Source: Nocardia flavorosea NBRC 108225
GTDB taxonomy: Bacteria > Actinomycetota > Actinomycetes > Mycobacteriales > Mycobacteriaceae
Reading direction: 5' to 3'
NCBI RefSeq assembly: GCF_001613385.1
Contig: NZ_BDCG01000008.1
Coordinates: 124,001 to 188,000 of the forward strand
DNA: 64,000 nt
The notes below the pieces were generated by a model. It was not told the DNA's origin and ran no database searches. It saw nothing but the letters and a program-made list of their open reading frames with translations. Of the stretch, positions 26,525 through 34,914 are shown one piece after another; positions within the stretch are counted from its first letter, which is position 1; every line of letters begins with the position of its first letter. Both the position numbers and the translations under genes were made by a program.

Positions 26525-26638
26525 TAACCGGCAACGAACCCTGCGCCGAGCGGCCGGCAGCGGACGAACTCCAGCTCATTCCGCCGGCGACGAATCCGAC
26601 ACCACGTTGCACAGCAGCGACAACGACAAGGAAAAGCG

Positions 26639-26869
26639 ATGAAGACCATGACCTGCCGGCAACTGGGCGGCCCGTGTGACCTGGAACTCAGCGCGGAGAC
26701 AGCCGACGAGATCATCAAGGCACAGGATCGGCACCTACGAGAGGCGGCTCGTCATGGCGACAAAGCCCACGAGCCGGCACATGAAGAAATGAAGGGCCGC
26801 TGGAAGCATCCGATGAAGGCGATGGGGTGGTACCGCGGCGTGAAGAAGACATTCGCGCAGCTTGCGTGA
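26639..26869 (+). CDS. DUF1059 family small protein
   Basis: A 76-residue protein. MTCRQLGGPCDLELSAETADE and the spaced histidines (DRHLREAARHGDKAHEPAH) match DUF1059, with cysteines at the expected positions 6 and 13. The family function is unknown. The C-terminus (GRWKHPMKAMGWYRGVKK) extends beyond the usual domain of about 55 residues. AAGGAAA precedes the ATG. Its sigma-70-like promoter carries the TetR-type palindrome, so it is probably an inducible gene and the main target of the divergent TetR. Confidence 0.75.
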   Translation: MKTMTCRQLGGPCDLELSAETADEIIKAQDRHLREAARHGDKAHEPAHEEMKGRWKHPMKAMGWYRGVKKTFAQLA

Positions 26870-27062
26870 TGCCGCCGGCCGGCCGGGACGCTGTTGACGA
26901 CCGGCCCCGGCCGGCCTGGCCCGAACTGTCCCGCCCAACCGCGAGGAAGCGCTGCGGATTCGAAATCGATCGGCGCACGCTCGATACGACGCAGCCGCGC
27001 GGCGATACCGACCGTCCCGGATGGCGACCTGACATCGGAAGACCGAACGACCGCGAATTCCC

Positions 27063-27509
27063 CTACGAGTCAGTGGTGGTGCGCTCGCCGAGCGGCGCTT
27101 TCAGCCCGACGCGGTGACCGTCGGGGTCGTGAACGATCGCGAACCGCTGCCCCCAGGGCATATCGGTGGGCGGCTTGACCGTGGTCACTCCGCAAGCCCT
27201 GATCTCGGCGATCATGTCCTCGAGCTGCCGCACGGATTCGAGTTCGAGGTCCAGTTGCGGACCGCCCGGAGACGGCTGCGGTGCAGTTCCGTCCCACCAT
27301 GAGGCAAACGAGGTCGAATGCAACACCACCGTCCTGCCCGGGTTCGTCGACACCCATGCCTCGGCCGGACCCGCACCACGCCGATTCCGGCTGCGGAACT
27401 CGAATCCCAGCAGTTCGTAGAAGGCGCGGCTCCGTTCGAGATCCGCGACGATGATTTGATCTGGGCGACCGCCACCATGGCCCGAGCCTACGCGTCGAAT
27501 ATCCGTCAA
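27063..27509 (-). CDS. VOC-superfamily (glyoxalase/bleomycin-resistance-like) protein
   Basis: The core DQIIVADLERSRAFYELLGFEF, split as DQIIVADLERSRAFY and ELLGFEF, and the C-terminal FAIVHDPDGHRVGLKAP are typical of the vicinal-oxygen-chelate fold. The start is uncertain. The TTG at 27509 has GAAGG 7 bases upstream and gives 148 residues. An ATG at 27478 is out of frame by one base and reads MVAVAQI, which resembles a normal VOC start, so a small insertion near 27457 could have shifted the original start. Substrate unknown. Confidence 0.75.
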   Translation of the reverse strand: MTDIRRVGSGHGGGRPDQIIVADLERSRAFYELLGFEFRSRNRRGAGPAEAWVSTNPGRTVVLHSTSFASWWDGTAPQPSPGGPQLDLELESVRQLEDMIAEIRACGVTTVKPPTDMPWGQRFAIVHDPDGHRVGLKAPLGERTTTDS

Positions 27510-27608
27510 TCCTGGACCTTCACACCTCGGAAATGTCGATCAGCCCTGGAGCGCATCCCGGTGCCGGTCAGCTCGGCGATGCGTGCCGAGCCACCCACCG
27601 ACCTGTGT

Positions 27609-28025
27609 TCAGTTCGCGGTACCGGGTTCGACGACCCACTCGGCTTGCAACTCGCTCACCGAGGAGATCATGTCGAAGTCGCCGTCGTAGTGCAGAACTG
27701 TGGCCCGGTACCGCTCGGCCGTTGCCGCGATGAGGACGCCGGCCAGCGACAGCGCCCGGTGAAAACCGGCGTTCAGTGCCAGCTCCTGGATTTCCAGCGC
27801 ACGCTCGAATTCCTCGTCGTTGCAGGGCAGGTAGTCGAAACCGCGAAGCAGAGTACGCAGGCGTAACGCCTCGGGTTTGCCGCGCGCGCAGTAGAGCACC
27901 TCGTACTCGGTCGGGGCACACACCGCAAGAAGCCCGGCGTAGTCCAGCGCATCCAGTCGCTGCCGCACCGCGGGTGTTTTCCGGCGAGCCAGTGCGGACT
28001 TGTCGATCAGGTAGCGACCCTTCAC
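27609..28025 (-). CDS. VapC-family PIN-domain toxin
   Basis: A 138-residue PIN domain. Acidic residues lie where the Mg-binding site should be: D8 in YLIDKSAL, E40 in PTEYEVLY, and the C-terminal DGDFDMI. VapC toxins are RNases, many cutting tRNA or rRNA. The GTG start overlaps the vapB stop as GTGA, the usual coupling of toxin to antitoxin. M. tuberculosis has a vapBC pair (Rv1113-1114) near ychF, as remembered; here ychF is 5 kb away. Confidence 0.88.
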   Translation of the reverse strand: MKGRYLIDKSALARRKTPAVRQRLDALDYAGLLAVCAPTEYEVLYCARGKPEALRLRTLLRGFDYLPCNDEEFERALEIQELALNAGFHRALSLAGVLIAATAERYRATVLHYDGDFDMISSVSELQAEWVVEPGTAN

Positions 28026-28273
28026 GCCACCGAGGCTCCGTTTCCATGTTCGAGCGAGCCGTCCGGTTTCCGAGGCCCCGTCTGTGACCGGATCTCCGCG
28101 AACGCGTCCTCGAACTCACCCTCATCGATCGCGTCGAACAACTCACGGCGTAGGCGGAGCTTGACCCCCTCCTCCATCGCCGCCCGCACCGCCGCCGCCT
28201 TGGTCGTCACCCCGTATACCCGCATCGCCTGTTCGACGATCTCGTCGTCCAGATCGATCACAGTCCTGGCCAT
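28022..28273 (-). CDS. VapB-family antitoxin
   Basis: An 83-residue protein. The N-terminal MARTVIDLDDEIVEQAMRVYG is a ribbon-helix-helix DNA-binding part of the VapB/DUF2191 type. The acidic, flexible tail (EGEFEDAFAEIRSQTG) would cover the toxin. GAGGAGGG precedes the ATG. It is the first gene of the vapBC operon and probably autoregulates it; no obvious palindrome was found upstream. Confidence 0.88.
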   Translation of the reverse strand: MARTVIDLDDEIVEQAMRVYGVTTKAAAVRAAMEEGVKLRLRRELFDAIDEGEFEDAFAEIRSQTGPRKPDGSLEHGNGASVA

Positions 28274-28522
28274 CGGTCATCCCTCCTCAGCTCAGCCACC
28301 CGTCTACGATATCAATAATCTCAACAAAACGATATCGCACGTGGTACCCGCGCCCACCAACTGCTCACCACCACAAGCCTCGGCCCGGCCTTCACTTGTT
28401 TGTTCCTGGGCTCTACCCGACGACTGTCCAGGTTCACGAGGGACCACAGCCGAGCCGGCCCGCCGAGCGGACCGGTGTGACCCAGCACAACCCGCAAGCC
28501 TGCCGCCGCATCCATCCTTCGC

Positions 28523-28780
28523 ATGCAGCCTGGCGGTCAATTTGCCTCGACGCCGGCCCAGCCGGACTTCCTCACCTTGGTCCACATCGATTGCTTCGAG
28601 GGCCGCTCGGTCGACGCCAAGCGAAGGCTCTACGCCGAGATCGTCGAGCGTCTCGCCGCAATCGGTATCCCGCGGGACCACGTCTCGATCACTGTTCGGG
28701 ATATTCCGAAGGAGAACTGGGGGATTCGCGGCGGCCGGGCTGCGTGCGATGTCGATTTGGGATTTGCGGTCGACATCTAA
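28523..28780 (+). pseudogene. C-terminal half of a tautomerase-family protein
   Basis: An 85-residue frame carrying LVHIDCFEGRSVDAKRRLYA, EIVERLAAIGIPRDHVSITV and ENWGIRGGRAA. These are the second beta-alpha-beta unit of the tautomerase_2 (MIF/4-OT-like) fold. The first unit with the catalytic proline is absent: the frame is stopped at 28478-28480 and no other frame upstream encodes it. The gene has lost its front, probably through rearrangements in this island. A broken transposase follows. Confidence 0.6.
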
Positions 28781-28805
28781 CGGTCCATGCTTCGTTGGTG
28801 AGCAT

Positions 28806-29755
28806 ATGGCTACCGAGAAAAAGGACCTGCGCCCCCTCTACCGCTCTGCGGCTCACACCTGCTCGCTCACTGTCGTCAATGCCATGTGCAGCCTGAGCCC
28901 AGCGACCAAGCGGCGAGCCGCCGACATGCTCCAGGAAGTCCTGGGCGTCTCGGCGCGGTTCGCGTGCAGGGTCGTTGGGCTGGCACGATCCACCTATCGT
29001 CGGTTGCCGGCCGCGCAGACACCGGCTGATCCCGATGCCGGGATGCGGGCGTGGCTGCGCCGTTATGCGGCCAAACATCCGTGTCACGGGTTCCGCAGGG
29101 CGTGGTCGGCGCTGCGGTTCGACGAGGGCATCGGATCAACGTCAAGCGGGTGCACCGGCTGTGGCGCTCAGAGGGCCTGCAGGTCCGGGCGCATCACCCG
29201 CGCAAACGGGCCGGTGTCTCCTCGATTCCGGCGGTGGCCGCGGACACGCCGGCGGTGGTGTGGGCGCTGGATTTCCAGTTCGACTCCACCACTGACGGGC
29301 GGGTGGTGAAGATTGCGTCGATGGTCGACGAGCACACCCGCGAATCACTGTTGCACCTGGTCGAACGCTCAATCACCGGCCAGAGTCTGGTAGCCGAGCT
29401 CGAGCGGGTCTTCGCCGTGCGTGGGACGCCGAAAGTGCTGCGGATCGACAACGGCCCGGAAATGATATCCGCTGCGCTGCAATCATTTTGCGGCGACCGG
29501 GTGGGTATCTCCTACATTCCCCCCGGCACGCTCTGGAACAACGGATTCGTGGAATCGTTCAACCGCCGCCTGCGGGTCGAATGCTTGAACCGTAACCGCT
29601 GGACCAGCCTGCTCGAAGCGCGGGTGGTGATCGGGGACTTCGAACACGAGCACAACCACCGGCACCGGCATTCGGCGCTGGGCTACCGCACCCCGGCCGA
29701 GTACGCTGCGGCCTGCATCCACACCCACCACCCGGTGGGCTGCACCATCAACTGA
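28806..29755 (+). mobile_element. IS3-family insertion sequence remnant, frameshifted transposase
   Basis: The transposase (OrfB) begins around 28900 (LGVSARFACRVVGLARSTYR) and runs to FDEG near 29127. A one-base deletion then shifts the frame, and it continues as HRINVKRVHRLWRSEGL to 29755. Restoring one C after GAGGG near 29128 rejoins the two parts. The DDE residues are visible in WALDFQFDST, RIDNGPEM and GFVESFNRR. No OrfA and no terminal inverted repeats were found, so the element is truncated and inactive. The first 30 codons from the ATG at 28806 do not look like transposase. Confidence 0.85.
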
Positions 29756-29947
29756 ACACCGATCACACGACACCGGCTCTGAAACCGGGTGGTCGCGTTA
29801 TCGGGGACTGGTCATTACACAACCAGTTCACCGATCCGGCGCTGGACCACAGCTCAGCGTCGGGCCGTGTCAGCTGAGGTTGGATCGCGACACCGACGCC
29901 GACACCAGCGATCAGCCTAGCCGTGGTCCCCACCCCAAGGTCCGAAC

Positions 29948-30871
29948 TCAGCTGACGTCGTCCTGCGCCGCCGGACGCCTTCCCATTAGTTCGATGTACC
30001 TATCGGTCATGCCGTACAGGAGATCCCACGCGACCTGTATCCCCTGGAGCAGATCCTCACCTTGTGGGTTCCAGATAGACAACTGACGACCCTCGTCGGT
30101 CGTCGCCTCGACCACCGACATGCGCGCGGCCCAGCTCAACCCGTGGGCGTGGGCGCTCATAGTCCGCCATCGGAGCACGATCTCGCTCTTGGCGCCGAAG
30201 TCGGCGTAGTACGCGTGCGGTGCGACGAGGGCAGCGGCAACGCCGATGATCTCGGTATCGGTTGGCTTCTCTTTGATGTGCTTCTTGATCGTCTCTGCGG
30301 TCGGGCTGTCGCCCACCCCGATACGGACGGCGTCTGCCACGATCATGTCGAGTTGGGCGTTCAACTGTTCGATCTTGCTCAGCGCGGAGGCTCGGCGCGC
30401 GTTGTAGTGTTCGTTCTCTGGCGTGGCATCCCGCTCGGCGTGGTTGTTGACGAGTTCACGGGCGGCGGTTCGGTTGTTCTTCGCCTCGTGGTACGCCACG
30501 CAGAGCGTTCGGGACTGCCGTTCCTTCTCCGTCTCGGCGGCGAGAATCCACCCGCCGAGTCCAGCAGCAGTGATCGCCGACCGAACGAGGGTGAAGGTCG
30601 AGAACGCCGAGATCTGACGTGCGCGCAGCACACCCCTGGCAGCCATTTGCAGGTGGTCGAGCGCGTTCAACCCGATCACGGGGATGGTTGCCACGGTCGT
30701 CTGCGTGGTCAGCACCTTGAAATCGGACTCCAGTGCGCTGCCGGGCATGGGTGGGCCCGCATCGCAGTAGAAGTTCGCCAGCTCCTCGATTTTGAGAATT
30801 AGAGCCTCCAAGCGCTCTCGGGTTTCGTCGTCCAACGCGACCAATTCCGTAACTGTCGTCCTCTGCGTCAT
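29948..30871 (-). CDS. Unknown HEPN-like helical protein in the accessory island
   Basis: A 307-residue, almost entirely helical soluble protein. LDHLQMAARGVLRARQISAF and TLVRSAITAAGLGGWILAAE resemble the paired helices of HEPN-type families, and RWRTMSAHAHGLSW near residue 245 offers an R-(N)5-H-like element. That similarity is by eye and weak. The middle is Lys/Glu-rich. The ATG at 30871 is chosen because the longer frame is an arginine-rich shadow. Codon choice is less GC-extreme than in core genes. It is flanked by a dead IS and an XRE-ImmA unit, as expected of a defence or mobile-element gene. Confidence 0.6.
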   Translation of the reverse strand: MTQRTTVTELVALDDETRERLEALILKIEELANFYCDAGPPMPGSALESDFKVLTTQTTVATIPVIGLNALDHLQMAARGVLRARQISAFSTFTLVRSAITAAGLGGWILAAETEKERQSRTLCVAYHEAKNNRTAARELVNNHAERDATPENEHYNARRASALSKIEQLNAQLDMIVADAVRIGVGDSPTAETIKKHIKEKPTDTEIIGVAAALVAPHAYYADFGAKSEIVLRWRTMSAHAHGLSWAARMSVVEATTDEGRQLSIWNPQGEDLLQGIQVAWDLLYGMTDRYIELMGRRPAAQDDVS

Positions 30872-31178
30872 GCCGCCGAGCCTAAGCACCCACCCTGACA
30901 ACGCCGCTGCTCGGTGACCAACACGACCGTGTCTCCCGATCGGGTGGAGCCTACGGCCCTCTTCCCCTGGTCTGGAAACCGTCGTCCAAGCCCTCATCGA
31001 CCCAGCCGCTGCACCGGCGTGGATGGATTGCTGAAAAAATCTGGCGGTGAGGTGGGTGGAGGGGGAGTTGCGTAGCTCCCCTGCCTAGATACGTGCACGT
31101 CAAACGCGCTGTTCACCGCTCGACTCACGTTCCGGAGCCGAACAACCTCTGCACCGCTTCCAGGGCCCGAGCCAACTC
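30872..31178. other. 307-base gap between two island genes
   Basis: No gene is supported. A 6-bp hairpin (GGGGAG, 8-base loop, CTCCCC) at 31062-31081 could terminate the minus-strand XRE-ImmA operon about 100 bases after its end. The left part holds the promoter of the HEPN-like gene, not legible. Confidence 0.4.
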
Positions 31179-32285
31179 CTACGGAGAGCGGACGAGCTTC
31201 AGCGAAGGCTTTGCGGGCGAGGGCTTGGGCTCCGCAGTTACCTCACGGCTCGTTACGACTGTGTGCAGTGTCGACCCGAAGGTCATCGCATGAAGCTCAG
31301 AAACCGGCAGCCCAAGTTCGACGGCGACATCGGCGATCCGAGCGCGGCCTTCCTTGCTGCGAAAGATGGCACTGAACACTCGCGAGGTTTCATGTTGAGG
31401 CATGCCAGCAGGCTCCCCTGAGCGATAGCCCAGCTCAGACAGCCGCACGCAGTTCTGCCGATGACCCCATTCGGTGAGTCGTCCGGCGTCGCGCAGAGCA
31501 TAGTTCAACGCCATCGCAGAGACCTTAAAATACTGTTTGTACTCCAGGATGGCCGCAGTCGAGGGTTCCCGAGGGAGACTGCTTCGGAGCACGCTTAGAG
31601 GCATCAGCAGAGCAGACGCGAACCTATCCGCCTCTCGTTCGATCGCATTGCCCCCTTCAGGCAGCCCTGGATGCAGAACGAGATGACCGATCTCGTGAGC
31701 GAGGTCGAAGCGAGACCGCTCCGGTGTCTTCGACATGGACAGGAAGACATAGGGTTTGCCGTCGCTCCAGACACTGAACGCGTCCACAAGATCGGTGCCG
31801 TGAGGGAGGGATAGAACGCGTATCCCCTTCGACTCTGCCAATTGAATCAGGTTCGGCAAAGGACGCTCACCCAATCCCCAAAGCGCTCGAACCGAGGCCG
31901 CGGTCTCAACCGGATCGGTGTTGTCAACTTCCGGCAGATTGACCTCGGGTAGTTGAAAGTGCCTGTCTATCCATGCGTAGAGCTCGATACCGATCTGCCC
32001 TGCGGCGATCGCGGCGTGCCGCTGTGTGGATGTCGCTCGACGACGCGCCCGGAAGAAGACCTGATCTTCTTGCAACCGCGCAGACGGAGGCAGTTCGAAA
32101 AACTCTGGCGTGCATCCGAGTACGGCCGCAAGAGCCGCGACAGCGGATGCTGGCGGCCCTTTGCGTTCGTAGTCGTTGATTGTGCGCGCCGAGACCGCCA
32201 TCGCCTCAGCGAGGGCGGTCTTCGTCAGCCCAGCTCGATAACGAGCCAGGGTCACGCGTGAAGGTTCCGGTCGACTGTTATCCAC
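31179..32285 (-). CDS. XRE regulator fused to ImmA/IrrE metallopeptidase
   Basis: A 368-residue protein. Residues 10-60 form an XRE helix-turn-helix (LARYRAGLTKTALAEAMAVS, ARTINDYERKG). Residues 195-225 contain the M78 zinc-peptidase site FDLAHEIGHLVLHP with a downstream EREADRFASALLMP. Proteins of this build sense DNA damage or mobile-element signals and cleave a repressor, as ImmA and IrrE do, or act in toxin-antitoxin-like units such as mycobacterial Rv2515c. The GTG at 32285 overlaps the preceding gene by 8 bases, so the two are co-translated. The C-terminal third is unassigned. Confidence 0.88.
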   Translation of the reverse strand: MDNSRPEPSRVTLARYRAGLTKTALAEAMAVSARTINDYERKGPPASAVAALAAVLGCTPEFFELPPSARLQEDQVFFRARRRATSTQRHAAIAAGQIGIELYAWIDRHFQLPEVNLPEVDNTDPVETAASVRALWGLGERPLPNLIQLAESKGIRVLSLPHGTDLVDAFSVWSDGKPYVFLSMSKTPERSRFDLAHEIGHLVLHPGLPEGGNAIEREADRFASALLMPLSVLRSSLPREPSTAAILEYKQYFKVSAMALNYALRDAGRLTEWGHRQNCVRLSELGYRSGEPAGMPQHETSRVFSAIFRSKEGRARIADVAVELGLPVSELHAMTFGSTLHTVVTSREVTAEPKPSPAKPSLKLVRSP

Positions 32286-32940
32286 GTTTCACAATGGGGA
32301 AGTCGAGGTCACCGTCGCCGAAGGTGTCAGGCGGAAGCGGCAGGTTATGGGCGATCGGCGGAACGATAATCCGGTACTTCCACCCGACGATTTGTTTCCC
32401 GACAACCTGTAGCGGAAGAGAAAGTTCAGCCCGTGTCTCGTTCGGCTCCTCGGCGCGATGGTAGAGCAGCACCCAAGTGAGGATTTCATCGTCGCTGGTT
32501 CCGACGATCGGGATGGAGATGTCCAACGGCAGCGCAAGCTGGTTGCTGTCTACAGATTCCTGAGTGGCCTTGCCTCGTCCGTTCTTGTTTGTTGGCTCCG
32601 GACCATCCTCCTGACCCGTGCCGACCGTTCCCCCGACCACCATGATCTCGATCTTGCCGTCCGGTCGGATCACCCGCGGCGAACCTTTGGGATCCTCCAC
32701 CGTCCATTCGAGCTCTTCGACGGTCCTGCTTCGCAGGCCGGCCACCGTCGCGGTCCACCGATTCATGCCGGCGGTAAGGAGGGGATGATACGAAGTCACG
32801 CTCGCAGCCGCTTGCTCGCCGCTGTCCAATGCCGCATGCACGATGTCTAGGGTTAGTCCGAGATTCGCGATTGCGAGTGGTGCGTCGATGGCTGGGGTGA
32901 GAGAACGAAGAACCGGTTCATTTGCTGCTGGCTGGGTCAT
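32278..32940 (-). CDS. Unknown partner gene of the XRE-ImmA regulator
   Basis: A 220-residue soluble protein without a recognised domain. The N-terminal half is helical (PLAIANLGLTLDIVHAALDS). The middle is polar, and the C-terminal part is strand-rich with proline (LALPLDISIPIVG, GWKYRIIVPPIAHNLPLPP). It overlaps the XRE-ImmA gene by 8 bases and is translated first, which suggests it is the substrate, toxin or effector controlled by that protein; this is inference. AGGAG lies 11 bases before the ATG. Its lower GC suggests transfer. Confidence 0.65.
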   Translation of the reverse strand: MTQPAANEPVLRSLTPAIDAPLAIANLGLTLDIVHAALDSGEQAAASVTSYHPLLTAGMNRWTATVAGLRSRTVEELEWTVEDPKGSPRVIRPDGKIEIMVVGGTVGTGQEDGPEPTNKNGRGKATQESVDSNQLALPLDISIPIVGTSDDEILTWVLLYHRAEEPNETRAELSLPLQVVGKQIVGWKYRIIVPPIAHNLPLPPDTFGDGDLDFPIVKRG

Positions 32941-33082
32941 GCTCGCATCGCTCCTACAAGGTCGGTTCCGACGGCGAACATCCTCTCATGATCGTGTCGA
33001 AAACCGGAAGAACCGCAGCTAGACAAGTCGTCAAAACTCCCCTTTTTCGGGGCGGAAACATACCACACCGGCATGTCGCCTA

Positions 33083-33098
33083 TCGAACATATATTCGA
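33083..33098. promoter_or_regulatory. Inverted repeat TCGAA-N6-TTCGA, candidate XRE operator
   Basis: The two 5-base arms are perfect and the spacer is CATATA, so the element is AT-rich in a GC-rich genome. It lies about 140 bases upstream of the unknown gene that precedes the XRE-ImmA regulator on the minus strand. XRE dimers often bind sites of this size near their own promoter. There is no other support. Confidence 0.35.
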
Positions 33099-33259
33099 AT
33101 CATACACCGATTGCCCCCTCGGTTGCTGGAGTTCATTGGCCATTGCGATCAAACTCAGGCTCGGTCAAACGTGGCAGGGGCGTGCCGCGAATGCCCCGCC
33201 ATGCGCATTCAGCATCAAGGCCGAGCTGGGCCGGAAATCGAAGACAGTCAAGACACAGC

Positions 33260-33291
33260 TGAGCCCCGCTCGAATCACGGGATGGGGCTCA
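33260..33291 (-). terminator. Hairpin terminator after ychF
   Basis: TGAGCCCC and GGGGCTCA arms (8 bp, perfect) around a 16-base loop, 33 bases after the ychF stop. There is no long T-run. Confidence 0.6.
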
Positions 33292-33323
33292 ATGAGTCTG
33301 CGCGCGATCGGCTTGGCCGCGGG

Positions 33324-34424
33324 CTACTTGTTCTTCGACGGTGACGCTACTCCGCTACGGAACTCGACTACGTCACCGTCGGTCATGACGTAGTCCTTGC
33401 CTTCCATCCGGACCTTGCCGGCCGCCTTCGCCGCCGCCATCGACCCGGCCTCGACCAGGTCGTCGAACGCGACAACTTCGGCCTTGATAAACCCACGCTC
33501 GAAGTCCGTGTGGATGACACCGGCGGCTTTCGGCGCAGTATCGCCCTGGTGGATCGTCCACGCGCGGGCCTCTTTCGGGCCCGCGGTGAGGTAGGTCTGG
33601 AGGCCGAGGGTGTGGAAGCCGGCGCGGGCCAGGGCATGCAACCCGGGTTCGGTCTGGCCGATGGATTCCAGGAGTTCGGCGGCGGATTCGTCGTCGAGTT
33701 CGAGGAGTTCGGATTCGACCTTGGCGTCCAGGAACACCGAATCCGCAGGAGCCACCGATGCTTTCAGTTCGGCGACCTTGGTTTCGTCGCTGAGCACCGA
33801 TTCGTCGGCGTTGAAGACGTACAGGAAAGGCTTGGTGGTGAGCAGCGACAGTTCCCGCAGGAGTTCACCGTCGATCTCCTTCGCGGCGTGGAACAAGGTC
33901 CGCCCGCCATTGAGGATTTCCTGCGCCTGCTTGGCCGCATCCGCATAGGGCTTGCGGTCCTTCTTGACCTTGGCTTCCTTCTCCAGACGGACGACCGCCT
34001 TCTCGAGGGTTTGCAGGTCGGCGAGGATCAATTCGGTTTCGATGACCTCGATATCGGAGGCCGGGTTCACCTCGCCGTCCACGTGCACCACATCGTCGTC
34101 GGCGAAGACGCGGACCACCTGGCAGATGGCGTCGGCTTCGCGGATATTGGCGAGGAATTTGTTGCCGAGGCCGGCCCCCTCGGAGGCGCCCTTGACGATG
34201 CCGGCGATATCGACGAACGAGACCGTGGCGGGAACGATGCGGGCCGAGCCGAAGATCTCGGCGAGCTTGTCGAGGCGTGGGTCGGGCAGCGGAACCACGC
34301 CGACGTTGGGCTCGATGGTCGCGAAGGGGTAGTTCGCGGCGAGCACGTCGTTGCGGGTCAGCGCGTTGAACAGCGTCGATTTTCCGACGTTGGGCAGGCC
34401 GACGATTCCGAGGGTGAGACTCAC
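33324..34424 (-). CDS. ychF: Redox-responsive ATPase/GTPase YchF (Obg-like)
   Basis: A full-length 366-residue P-loop protein. G1 is [12 protein letters not shown] (residues 6-17), G3 is [12 protein letters not shown], the NKxD position reads NADE as in OLA1/YchF, and the C-terminal TGS-type domain ends [13 protein letters not shown]. YchF binds ribosomes, prefers ATP and modulates translation under oxidative stress. The GTG start overlaps the stop of the upstream MpaB-like frame as GTGA. In M. tuberculosis it neighbours Rv1111c, but here the DUF6542 homologue is 16 kb away. Confidence 0.97.
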   Translation of the reverse strand: MSLTLGIVGLPNVGKSTLFNALTRNDVLAANYPFATIEPNVGVVPLPDPRLDKLAEIFGSARIVPATVSFVDIAGIVKGASEGAGLGNKFLANIREADAICQVVRVFADDDVVHVDGEVNPASDIEVIETELILADLQTLEKAVVRLEKEAKVKKDRKPYADAAKQAQEILNGGRTLFHAAKEIDGELLRELSLLTTKPFLYVFNADESVLSDETKVAELKASVAPADSVFLDAKVESELLELDDESAAELLESIGQTEPGLHALARAGFHTLGLQTYLTAGPKEARAWTIHQGDTAPKAAGVIHTDFERGFIKAEVVAFDDLVEAGSMAAAKAAGKVRMEGKDYVMTDGDVVEFRSGVASPSKNK

Positions 34425-34861
34425 GAGGACTGGAGTCTACGCGGGAGGACAGCTGGGGCGGCGGTCGGCCGTCGGTGGGCGCGGGCGCCGGCGCGCAGGC
34501 ACGCAGAGAAGGCGGCGAACTTCAGGCGGTCACCCGGCTGTTCTGTGACGCCGAGGAGTTCTCTGACGCGTTCGTGCTGGACGGCGCGGGCGGCGAACCC
34601 GGGTACGTAGCCGAGAGCCCACCACGGCGGGTTCAGGGATTGTTCGGCGAGGCGGGCGGCGGCTTCGGTGTAGCGAAGTTCGGTGGCGAGAGCTTCGGCG
34701 TAGTACTCGGCGAAATCTGGCCAGGTGCTGGGCAGCGGACGGGTGGAGATGCGATAGATGCGGCACCAGTCGCAGCACTCCTGGTAGAGGCGTTCCCGGG
34801 ATTCCGGGGTGAGGGGGCGGACATAGGTGTCGATGGCGGTGACGAGAGGACGCCAGCCCAT
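34421..34861 (-). CDS. MpaB/DUF2236-like protein, short and probably N-truncated
   Basis: A 146-residue frame resembling the back half of the DUF2236 (oxygenase MpaB) family: LTPESRERLYQECCDW, LPSTWPDFAEYYAEALATEL and LNPPWWALGYVPGFAARAVQ. The N-terminal heme-binding half of the family is absent. The open frame continues without a stop some way upstream (APWLSRYAGLKRR), into the start of the divergent AraC gene. GAGGAG abuts the ATG at 34861. Its stop overlaps the ychF start as GTGA, so it may persist because it couples ychF translation. Confidence 0.55.
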   Translation of the reverse strand: MGWRPLVTAIDTYVRPLTPESRERLYQECCDWCRIYRISTRPLPSTWPDFAEYYAEALATELRYTEAAARLAEQSLNPPWWALGYVPGFAARAVQHERVRELLGVTEQPGDRLKFAAFSACLRAGARAHRRPTAAPAVLPRRLQSS

Positions 34862-34914
34862 CTCCTCGCCCGGACCAGCGGCGCGGCGTTTCAGACCGGC
34901 GTAGCGTGACAGCC

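Larger units (their letters stand above)
32941..33323. other. 383-base low-GC gap at the island's right edge
   Basis: The 60 bases from 33061 contain only 30 G/C, well below the surrounding core genes. No gene is supported: short frames lack domains. It holds the candidate XRE operator at 33083-33098, the promoter of the partner gene, and the ychF terminator at 33260-33291. It is the probable island-core boundary; no tRNA or clear attachment repeat was found. Confidence 0.5.

Noticed and set aside
28161..28805. A long plus-strand frame running from vapB into the transposase
   Set aside because: The first part is antisense to vapB and then Ser/Arg/Pro-rich noise; only the end matches transposase.
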